This document shows, in pieces, positions 57,391 through 64,000 of a stretch of DNA of 64,000 nucleotides. The DNA comes from Aureimonas mangrovi (GTDB lineage: Bacteria > Pseudomonadota > Alphaproteobacteria > Rhizobiales > Rhizobiaceae). Both the position numbers and the translations under genes were made by a program. The DNA lies in assembly GCF_014058705.1 (NCBI RefSeq), contig NZ_CP059692.1, forward strand, positions 2,609,001-2,673,000, in the 5' to 3' direction. A model generated the notes under the pieces. It searched no databases, was not told where the DNA came from, and saw only the letters and a list, made by a program, of their open reading frames with translations. Position 1 is the first letter of the stretch; each line of letters starts with the position of its first letter.

Positions 57391-58662
57391 TCAGCCGCCG
57401 GCAGCCGCCGTCTCGTCCTGCGGCATGCGGAAGATCTGGCCGGGATAGATCAGGTCCGGGTCGCGGATCTGGTCCCCATTGGCAAGATAGATCACGGTGT
57501 AGCGCGCGCCGCGCCCGTAGGTGTCGCGCGAGATGCGCCAGAGCGTGTCGCCGCGCCGGATGATGACGCGCCCCTCCACCGGCTCAAGCGCGGCCTGCAC
57601 CGGCGCGTCCTCGCCGTCAACGGCCGGGACCGCGAGCGCCGAGACGTCCCGGCCTTCCGGCCGCTCGAACGGCACCTCGACGCGCGAGACGACGTCGCCC
57701 GCCGCGTCGATCTCGTCGGCGCGCACGATTCGCGAACCGGTTGGCACCTCGGCCTGCGCGGAGGCCAGGAACTCGGCGCTCTCGCCGCGCTCCGCCTCTG
57801 CGACGAAAGCGTCATCAACATAGATGCGAACCGTCGATCCCGGCTTGCGTGTGCCGGCGACGTAGATGCGTTCGTCCTCGATCTCCACCGCAGCGATGGC
57901 GAGGTCCAACGGCCTGGCGGAAGCGATGGGTGCGGCGACGCTCTCCACGGGCGCCGCTGCCATGGGTGCGGGGGCCTGCGAGATGTCGCCCTGGGGCGCC
58001 GAGGCGACCACGGTCTGTTCGGATACGGGTAATGCCTCCGGCGCGGCCCGCGCAACCTGCGGCGTTGGCGTGACGAGAAGCTGCGAAGGCGCGTCCGTCG
58101 TCTCGATCATCACCATCAGTTCGCTCTCGCGGCCGCGTGGCGGCACGCTGACGATGGCGGTCTGCGCGGACAGCGTCGTCTCGCCGCCCTCCCCTTGCGA
58201 TTCGAGCTGGAGCGTGTGATCGCCGACCGGCAGCGCCTCGTCGAGCATCATGGCAAAATCGCCGCCCGCCCCGGCCGTGTCCTGCGCGATCACCTGCCCG
58301 GCGCGGCGCAGGAGAACCTGCGAACCGGGCAGTGCGACACCCGCGACGACGGCCTGCCCGTCCGGATCGACGCGCAGGAGCTCGAAGCTCGGGCCATCGG
58401 ACGTCGCGGCGGCTTCTTCAGGGCCGGCGTCCGACGTCGGCGCGCCAGCGTCTGCCGTGTCGGATTCGGTTCCCGCCGACCCTTCACGCGCTTCGGCCAC
58501 CGCGGGCAAAGCCCCGCTCTCCGCCGGTGTGGAGGCGGGCGCGATCTCGCGGGCCTCCTCGCCCGTGCGCGGCAGGATGCCGCCGAAATGCCAGTAGCCG
58601 AGCGAGACGCCGAGGATGAGGACAAGCGCCAGCGCGGCGGATCCGATCATGAACCTCTTCAT
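57391..58662 (-). CDS. LysM domain membrane-anchored protein
   Basis: 423 residues. One membrane helix at residues 5-28 (IGSAALALVLILGVSLGYWH) anchors a long Ala/Pro/Glu-rich periplasmic region with two or more beta-sandwich-like parts (LLRVDPDGQAVVAGVALPGS; RIYVDDAFVAEAERGESAEF). A C-terminal LysM (VIIRRGDTLWRISRDTYG ... IYLANGDQIRDPDLIYPGQ) binds peptidoglycan. Rhizobial proteins of this plan are annotated LysM peptidoglycan-binding and have no known role. GGAGGCG precedes the ATG. It lies 188 bp after the tRNA gene. Confidence 0.87.
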   Translation of the reverse strand: MKRFMIGSAALALVLILGVSLGYWHFGGILPRTGEEAREIAPASTPAESGALPAVAEAREGSAGTESDTADAGAPTSDAGPEEAAATSDGPSFELLRVDPDGQAVVAGVALPGSQVLLRRAGQVIAQDTAGAGGDFAMMLDEALPVGDHTLQLESQGEGGETTLSAQTAIVSVPPRGRESELMVMIETTDAPSQLLVTPTPQVARAAPEALPVSEQTVVASAPQGDISQAPAPMAAAPVESVAAPIASARPLDLAIAAVEIEDERIYVAGTRKPGSTVRIYVDDAFVAEAERGESAEFLASAQAEVPTGSRIVRADEIDAAGDVVSRVEVPFERPEGRDVSALAVPAVDGEDAPVQAALEPVEGRVIIRRGDTLWRISRDTYGRGARYTVIYLANGDQIRDPDLIYPGQIFRMPQDETAAAGG

Positions 58663-58850
58663 CTCGTCGCGCCTCCGATTCCCTGCCCGGCAGGACCACC
58701 TGCCCCTGCGCCATTCTTAACGCATGCTCCGAACACCCTCCACGGCGAGGCGCTATCGCGTGCAAGGCCGGCAAGGGGTACGCGGCGGAATTTATCACGC
58801 CTGTGTCATTCGCACGACAATGCGACAGGTCAAGATGACGGATGGAGAGG

Positions 58851-58927
58851 TGGTAGCAGCGGGCAGACTTGAACTGCCGACCCCCGGGTTATGAGTCCGG
58901 TGCTCTAACCAACTGAGCTACGCTGCC
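58851..58927 (-). tRNA. tRNA-Met (anticodon CAU), elongator type
   Basis: Full cloverleaf of 77 nt on the minus strand: acceptor GGCAGCG/CGCTGCT with a G1-U72 wobble, D arm with AGTTGGTTA, anticodon loop CTCATAA (anticodon CAT at 58891-58893), variable GGGTC, T arm GGCAG/CTGCC with TTCAAGT. Discriminator A and CCA are encoded. It lacks the mismatch and start sequence of initiator tRNA. Sequence alone cannot fully exclude tRNA-Ile2 (lysidine), but the elongator Met form fits better. Confidence 0.9.
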
Positions 58928-58994
58928 ATGCGGAATGCGGCCGAGGCCAAGTGTCCGCTCGGCGCTCCCCCAGGGGCGCGCCGCGATGAGCGCC

Positions 58995-59024
58995 CGTATA
59001 GGGACAGCGGCGCCCGCCTGTCAA
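58995..59024 (-). promoter_or_regulatory. Promoter of the tRNA-Met gene
   Basis: Reading leftward: consensus -35 TTGACA (59019-59024), 18 bp, -10 TATACG (58995-59000; or CTATAC with 17 bp). The GC-rich stretch GGGCGC after the -10 is a stringent-type discriminator, common at tRNA and rRNA promoters. The start point would be about 60 nt upstream of the mature 5' end. Confidence 0.8.
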
Positions 59025-59103
59025 GAATTCAAGCGAGCCCTTCGCCTTGCCTCGCGCGGCCGCGAGGGCTAGGCCCTGCCTCGTTCGTTTCAGACGAGGC
59101 ATC

Positions 59104-60054
59104 ATGTCCGATCATTCCATCGCTGTCATCGGCTGCGGCCAATGGGGCCAGAACCACGTCCGCACGCTGAAGGAACTCGGCGCGCTCGCAGCCATCGCAG
59201 ACGGCAACGCGGAGCGCGCGGCCGAAATCTCGAGCCGCGCCGGCGTGCCCGCGCGATCCGCCGAGGACATCCTCGCCGATCCCGCCATCGACGCCGTGGT
59301 CCTTGCGCTGCCCCCTCGCCTGCACGGGCCGATGGGGCGCAAGGCGATCGAGGCCGGCAAGGACGTTCTGATCGAGAAGCCGATCGCGCTCGACGTCGCA
59401 GACGCGCAGGCGACCGCCGATCTCGCGCATGCGCGCGGCCGCATCCTGATGGTGGGCCATGTCCTGCGCTTTCACCCGGTGTTCGAGGCGCTGTGCGAGG
59501 CGGTCGAGGCGGGGCGCATCGGCAAGGGCCGGCACGTCATCTCGACGCGCCTCGGCCTCGGACGTTTCCTTGGCATGGATGCGGTGTGGGACCTCGCCCC
59601 GCATGACCTCTCGCTCGTCCTGAAGATCGCCGGCGAGGCGCCATCATCGATCGAGGCCTTGCGCCGCACGGTCCTGAGCGACGAGACGGACGTCGCCGAC
59701 ATCCGCCTCGACTTCCCGTCGGGGCTTTCGGCCGAGGTCCATGTCTCGCGCGTGTCGCCGTTCCGAGACCGTCGCTTCACCGTGGTCGGCGACGCGGGAA
59801 TGATCACCTTCGACGATCTGGCGCCCGAGGGACAGAAGCTCGCGCTCCATGCCCACCGCGTCTGGCGCGAGGGCGCGGCCTTCGCCATGCACAACGCCGA
59901 TCCGGAGTATCTGGAGACCGTGCCGGGCCTGCCGCTCGACCGCGAGCTGCGCCATTTCCTGTCGTGCATCACCTCGCGCGCGCAGCCCGAGACGGGAGCG
60001 GCGGAAGCCGTGGAGACCGTCCGCATCCTCGCGGCCGCCTCGCCCCTCTCCTGA
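59104..60054 (+). CDS. Gfo/Idh/MocA family oxidoreductase
   Basis: 316 residues. Rossmann motif AVIGCGQWGQNHVRTLKELG at the N-terminus, EKPIALDVADA with the conserved Lys-Pro, and a C-terminal alpha/beta domain. The HD-type motif DLAPHDLSLVLKI resembles sugar-nucleotide dehydrogenases (WlbA-like), so a role in surface sugar synthesis is possible but unproven. The ATG at 59104 starts the Rossmann fold. It converges on mnmA with 4 bp between stops. Confidence 0.9.
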   Translation: MSDHSIAVIGCGQWGQNHVRTLKELGALAAIADGNAERAAEISSRAGVPARSAEDILADPAIDAVVLALPPRLHGPMGRKAIEAGKDVLIEKPIALDVADAQATADLAHARGRILMVGHVLRFHPVFEALCEAVEAGRIGKGRHVISTRLGLGRFLGMDAVWDLAPHDLSLVLKIAGEAPSSIEALRRTVLSDETDVADIRLDFPSGLSAEVHVSRVSPFRDRRFTVVGDAGMITFDDLAPEGQKLALHAHRVWREGAAFAMHNADPEYLETVPGLPLDRELRHFLSCITSRAQPETGAAEAVETVRILAAASPLS

Positions 60055-60058
60055 AACG

Positions 60059-61231
60059 TCAGGCGGCCTTCAGCGCCGCTTCGCGCACGGTGCGGGCGAT
60101 GACGCCGCCGCCCAGAACGCGCGCGCCGGCGCCTTCGCCCGAGTAGAACACGCAGGCCTGGCCCGGCGACACTCCGTCCTCGCCGCCGGCGAGTTCGACC
60201 AGCGGCGCCCCGTCCTCCACCACAAGGCGCGCGGGCGCCGGCGGGCGGGTGGAGCGAACTTTCACGAAGAGATCCTTGCCAAGCGAGGCGGCCTCAGCGA
60301 AACCGCCCTCGCCCAGCCAGTTGACGTCGCGCAGCGACAGACGCCCCACCCGCAGCGCCTCGCGCGGGCCGACGGTAACGGTGCGCGTCGCCGGATCGAT
60401 CGCCACCACGTAGAGCGGCTCGCCCGCGGAGACACCGAGCCCCTTTCGCTGGCCGACGGTGAAATGGACGATGCCCTCGTGGCGGCCGAGCGTGCGCCCG
60501 TCGACGTGGACGATGTCTCCCGGCTCGCCTGCGCTCGGGCGAAGCTTGGCGATGACGTCAGCGTAGCTGCCCTTGGAAACGAAGCAGATGTCCTGACTGT
60601 CGGGCTTGGCGGCGACGCCGAGGCCGTGGCGCTCGGCGATCTCACGGACCTGCGGCTTCGTCAGCGCGCCGAGCGGAAAACGCAGGAAGTCCACCTGGGC
60701 CTGCGTCGTCGCATACAGGAAATAACTCTGGTCGCGGTCCAGGTCGGCGGGGCGGAAGAGCGCCCGGTGCCCCCCGGACTGGCGCGAGTCGATGTAGTGG
60801 CCCGTCGCCATGCAATCGGCGCCCAGATCCATCGCGGTGTTCAGGAGATCCTTGAACTTGACGGTCTGGTTGCAGGCGACGCACGGGATCGGCGTCTCGC
60901 CCGCCAGATAGCTTTCCGCAAAGGGATCAATCACCTGCTCGCGGAACTTCTGCTCGTAATCGAGGACATAGTGAGGGATCTTCAGGATCTCTGCCGTGCG
61001 GCGCGCGTCATGGATGTCCTGCCCCGCGCAGCAGGCGCCGGCGCGGCGCGGCGTCGCGCCACCGTCGTACAGTTGAAGGGTGATGCCGACGACGTCGTAG
61101 CCCTCGGCCTTCAGGATCGCCGCCGTCACGGAGGAATCGACGCCGCCCGACATGGCGACGACGACGCGCGTCTGCGCGGGCGGCTTGCCGAAATCGAGGC
61201 TGTTGGTCACGGCGGTCATCTCATCGGGCAT
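60059..61231 (-). CDS. mnmA: tRNA-specific 2-thiouridylase
   Basis: Makes 2-thiouridine at the wobble position of Lys, Glu and Gln tRNAs. 390 residues. PP-loop [19 protein letters not shown] (about residues 22-40). The two catalytic Cys lie in [10 protein letters not shown] (disulfide partner region) and in [18 protein letters not shown] is the family's tRNA/ATP motif. A second ATG four codons in (61219) is possible. It is divergent from sciP across 218 bp. Confidence 0.97.
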   Translation of the reverse strand: MPDEMTAVTNSLDFGKPPAQTRVVVAMSGGVDSSVTAAILKAEGYDVVGITLQLYDGGATPRRAGACCAGQDIHDARRTAEILKIPHYVLDYEQKFREQVIDPFAESYLAGETPIPCVACNQTVKFKDLLNTAMDLGADCMATGHYIDSRQSGGHRALFRPADLDRDQSYFLYATTQAQVDFLRFPLGALTKPQVREIAERHGLGVAAKPDSQDICFVSKGSYADVIAKLRPSAGEPGDIVHVDGRTLGRHEGIVHFTVGQRKGLGVSAGEPLYVVAIDPATRTVTVGPREALRVGRLSLRDVNWLGEGGFAEAASLGKDLFVKVRSTRPPAPARLVVEDGAPLVELAGGEDGVSPGQACVFYSGEGAGARVLGGGVIARTVREAALKAA

Positions 61232-61449
61232 GGGGTTCGAGTGGGCGCGGCGCCTTTTTGCGCCTCGAACTCATCTAATGCAAAGGGCGAGCGAATGCGA
61301 CAACCGCATGGCAGGACAGTGCCTTACGCGCGCCGTTCAGGGGCTGCCTCAAGTTGTTATCGAATCCTTGCCGGCCGTTTAGCGAATTCTTCAGCCGACG
61401 ACGCCTAAGGTCTTTTGGCGATTAGGTCTTGCGTTGTGTAGAGAGTTCA

Positions 61450-61743
61450 ATGACCGATCAGGTTAGACCCAGAGTGAAGTACGTCATCGGGCCCGATGGG
61501 AGCCCGCTGACGATCGCCGATCTTCCCCCGTCCAACACCCGTCGCTGGGTGATCCGCCGCAAGGCGGAAGTGGTGGCGGCTGTGCGCGGCGGCCTTCTGA
61601 GCCTCGACGAGGCCTGCTCCCGTTATACGCTGACGGTGGAGGAGTTCCTGTCCTGGCAGGTGTCCATCGACCAGCACGGCCTTGCGGGCCTGCGCACGAC
61701 GCAGCTTCAGGAGTACCGCAAGAAGATCGACCTTCACCACTGA
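61450..61743 (+). CDS. sciP: CtrA inhibitor protein SciP (DUF1153)
   Basis: 97-residue small helix-turn-helix protein, DUF1153. In Caulobacter SciP binds CtrA and blocks its transcription activation, especially of flagellar genes, in G1 cells. KYVIGPDGSPLTIADLPP, TRRWVIRRKAEVVAAVRGG and LDEACSRYTLTVEEFLSWQ match the family. The ATG at 61450 gives the normal length. A good terminator follows, so it is monocistronic. A GANTC site (GAATC at 61362-61366) lies about 85 bp upstream. Confidence 0.95.
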   Translation: MTDQVRPRVKYVIGPDGSPLTIADLPPSNTRRWVIRRKAEVVAAVRGGLLSLDEACSRYTLTVEEFLSWQVSIDQHGLAGLRTTQLQEYRKKIDLHH

Positions 61744-61769
61744 AGGTCCGGCCCACGAGGCTGATGGGG

Positions 61770-61795
61770 AAGCCGGCGCCTGCGCCGGCTTTTTT
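61770..61795 (+). terminator. Terminator after sciP
   Basis: Stem AAGCCGGC / GCCGGCTT around a GCCTGC loop (61770-61791), then TTTTTT. It lies 26 bp after the sciP stop. Confidence 0.9.
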
Positions 61796-62120
61796 CTTTC
61801 AGGTTTTACTCGGGAAGCAAGACCCTCGGGACGCGCGGCAAAGCGGCTGGCCTGGAGACAGGAACGGCGCGATCAGCGCGCAAGTTGTCGAGATGGCATA
61901 CGGGATCGCGAGGCGAATGGTGCCGGAACCGTCCGGCGCGCCCCTCCGGCGGATCACGCCGGGACGCTGACAGGTGGCCGGCGCTGCGAGGAGCGACGCG
62001 CGTCCTTTGAGACACTCGAAAGTCGCTCCGTCATTCTGTCCGACGCGTCAGCTTTCGGAAGACAGGACACGACTCTCGGGCCGGTGCCGCAGGCACCGGC
62101 CGGGATCGTTCCGCAAAGCC
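61796..62120. other. Intergenic stretch between sciP and the fliJ-like gene
   Basis: 325 bp without a recognisable gene. It holds a perfect 10-bp hairpin GGCCGGTGCC / GGCACCGGCC (62079-62101) with a 3-nt loop just after the fliJ-like stop, which may end that transcript, and a GANTC methylation site (GACTC at 62071-62075). Confidence 0.5.
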
Positions 62121-62480
62121 TCAGGCGGAAGCGGAGCGGCGCTCGTCCATCTGGTCGCGCTGCTCGAGCTTCTCGGCGTGGGCGAGTTCCGCCTCGGCCT
62201 CCTCAAGCGCGATGTTCGCCGCGCTCATCTGGCCGCGAAGGTCCTTCACGGAATCCATGAGGTTGTCGCGGCGCGTGCGGGCAGCCTTGGCGAAGGTCGG
62301 ATAGGCGAAGTGGTTCACGTCGCTGATGCCGGCCTTCTTCTCTTCGCTCGAGATCTGGGCGTCGAGTTCGCTCGCCATGCGCTCGAACTCGCCCATCATC
62401 ATCTGGAGTTGGTCGACCTGGCGGCGCTTCTCGCCCGTCTTGAACTTCATCAGCCTGACAAGACTGTCTCGCTTGCTCAT
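62121..62480 (-). CDS. fliJ: FliJ-like flagellar export chaperone
   Basis: 119 residues, almost entirely coiled coil: SLVRLMKFKTGEKRRQVDQL, QMMMGEFERMASELDAQI and LEEAEAELAHAEKLEQRDQM. This is the fold of FliJ, which joins the FliI ATPase to the export gate. The segment HFAYPTFAKAARTRRDNLMD is typical for rhizobial FliJ encoded beside ctrA. No fliI is in the window. AGAAGGGG precedes the ATG at 62480; a longer frame to 62549 exists. The name rests on helical pattern and context, so some doubt remains. Confidence 0.7.
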   Translation of the reverse strand: MSKRDSLVRLMKFKTGEKRRQVDQLQMMMGEFERMASELDAQISSEEKKAGISDVNHFAYPTFAKAARTRRDNLMDSVKDLRGQMSAANIALEEAEAELAHAEKLEQRDQMDERRSASA

Positions 62481-62864
62481 CGAAGAAGCCCCTTCTGCGG
62501 CCTTGGCTTTGCGCACGAGGTTCGCCTCCAGCGCTGCGGCTTCGGGCAAGGCTCGGCGGCTAAACGCTTAACCGTCTGTTTACGTGCAACGTTAATCCTA
62601 GGGTCGACGACTTAAGGCCGGGTAAATCGCTTCGGGACAAAGCGCGCCATCTCCTTCGCAGAAGGGGTTTGCGTGCCCGAAGGATCGGTCGGGTGGCCGG
62701 AGATGCCGGGGATTTCGCAGCCGTGACACGCTGCCCGTCCCGCTGACGGAATGGTTACGGAAGGCTTCGTTAACCATTCAATGTCACGATCATCGACGGC
62801 TGAGAGACGAACTGTGATCGGCGGCGCGCGAGGGCGCGGGCGGATCGACGGAGAGGGAAACTGG
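62481..62864. promoter_or_regulatory. Divergent fliJ-ctrA promoter region with CtrA-type motifs
   Basis: 384 bp. A TTAA-N7-TTTA (62568-62582) lies 88 bp before the fliJ-like start. A GTTAACCAT (62769-62777), matching the alphaproteobacterial CtrA half-site TTAACCAT, lies 88 bp before the ctrA start. CtrA autoregulation is known in Caulobacter and Brucella, so these are candidate binding sites. I found no GANTC site in this region. Confidence 0.6.
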
Positions 62865-63560
<696 letters not shown>

Positions 63561-63584
63561 CGCGAGGCGCATCCAGAAGATCCG

Positions 63585-63612
63585 AAGGGCCCGCCTCGCG
63601 CGGGCCTTTCTC
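63585..63612 (+). terminator. Terminator after ctrA
   Basis: Stem AAGGGCCCGC / GCGGGCCTTT (63585-63594 with 63600-63609; one G-T pair), 5-nt loop, then CTCG. It lies between the convergent ctrA and receiver-like gene and may serve both. Confidence 0.7.
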
Positions 63613-63615
63613 GTT

Positions 63616-64000
63616 TCAGGCCAGCTCGCGGGTCTTGGCTTCTTCGGCGGGCGCGTAGGCGCGCAGCCAGCCCGTCAGGCTCTCGCGGTCGAAGGGACGG
63701 TAGATGAAGCCGAGCGCGCCCGCGCGCTTGGCGCGCGTCATAAGCCCGAGATTGGCTTCCACCAGGGATGCCAGAACGATCGCGCGCGACGCGCCGGGCT
63801 CCTGGCGCACGCGCCGCACCGCATCGTCCACCGACGCATCCGGAAGCGTTGCCGACACGACGACGATATCCACTGTGCCGGCTTCGGCGATCATGCCGAT
63901 CGCCTGCTCCAGCGTGTCGGCGACCAGCGCGTTGTAGCCCGACAGGGTCAGGATGCGGCTCGCGACCTTGCGCACCACCGCGAACTCGTCGATGACGAGG
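63616..64000 (-). CDS. Receiver-like protein lacking the phosphoacceptor Asp (partial)
   Basis: The C-terminal 128 residues of a gene that starts beyond the right edge. The fold reads as a single response-regulator receiver: LVIDEFAVVRKVASRILTL, then IVVVSATLPDAS where the phosphoacceptor Asp would be (Ser instead), AIVLASLVEA, and GALGFIYRPFDRESL, where the conserved Lys is Arg. Only the first acidic pair (Asp-Glu) is kept. Such pseudo-receivers bind partners without phosphorylation. It converges on ctrA with 55 bp between stops and may belong to the ctrA/chpT neighbourhood. A link to the CtrA pathway is inference. Confidence 0.8.
   Translation of the reverse strand, partial: LVIDEFAVVRKVASRILTLSGYNALVADTLEQAIGMIAEAGTVDIVVVSATLPDASVDDAVRRVRQEPGASRAIVLASLVEANLGLMTRAKRAGALGFIYRPFDRESLTGWLRAYAPAEEAKTRELA

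Overview
The window looks like core chromosome of a high-GC alphaproteobacterium of the order Hyphomicrobiales (Rhizobiales). The evidence is the sciP / fliJ-like / ctrA cell-cycle cluster at the right end, an HdaA-type DnaA relative, the uvrC-pgsA-moaD-moaE and lptF-lptG-lptD-surA-pdxA-rsmA gene orders, an Omp25/31-like porin and weak sigma70 promoters. A family such as Aurantimonadaceae is only a guess. I see no prophage, insertion sequence, CRISPR array or integrative element. Nearly every gene is a recognisable housekeeping gene.

Layout. 1-9,016: partial aspS diverges from rnd; a small SnoaL-like protein and a decayed patch follow; then a leftward block AI-2E permease - hdaA - ppk - ppx (replication control and polyphosphate). 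9,169-17,726: purM-purN (purines), an acetamidase, the relic of a peptide-type ABC substrate-binding protein, a molybdopterin oxidoreductase, an Old Yellow Enzyme, rlmJ, a small secreted protein and a GST. 17,803-24,202: porin, uvrC, pgsA, moaD-moaE, ndk, a second GST and a vapBC toxin-antitoxin pair with a clear palindromic operator. 24,261-29,407: ABC-F ATPase, pabB, holC, pepA.

29,655-37,346: a rightward envelope-biogenesis operon, lptF-lptG-lptD (LPS export), a SurA-like chaperone, pdxA and rsmA, with several overlapping start/stop codons. 37,378-43,613: a leftward block fabD-fabG-acpP-fabF-mltG-yicC-gmk (fatty-acid synthesis, peptidoglycan glycan-strand termination, RNA and nucleotide metabolism). 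43,959-53,766: rpsF-rpsR-DUF2232-rplI, dnaB-alr-radA-cvpA, then purF and an SDR. 53,777-58,662: psd-pssA (phosphatidylethanolamine and its precursor), an Atm1-type ABC exporter and a LysM protein. 58,851-58,927: a tRNA-Met(CAU) with a near-consensus promoter. Next come a Gfo/Idh/MocA oxidoreductase and mnmA.

61,450-64,000 is the most biologically distinctive part. It holds SciP (inhibitor of CtrA), a FliJ-like flagellar protein divergent from ctrA with CtrA-type motifs between them, CtrA with an Ala-Ala C-terminus, and, convergent with ctrA, a receiver-like protein that lacks the usual phosphoacceptor Asp and conserved Lys.

I did not find a convincing undescribed system. The best leads are that degenerate receiver next to ctrA, the mixed-charge repeat tail of S6, the SurA-like protein with an unusual C-terminal domain, the vapBC and OYE-region palindromes, and two gene relics.
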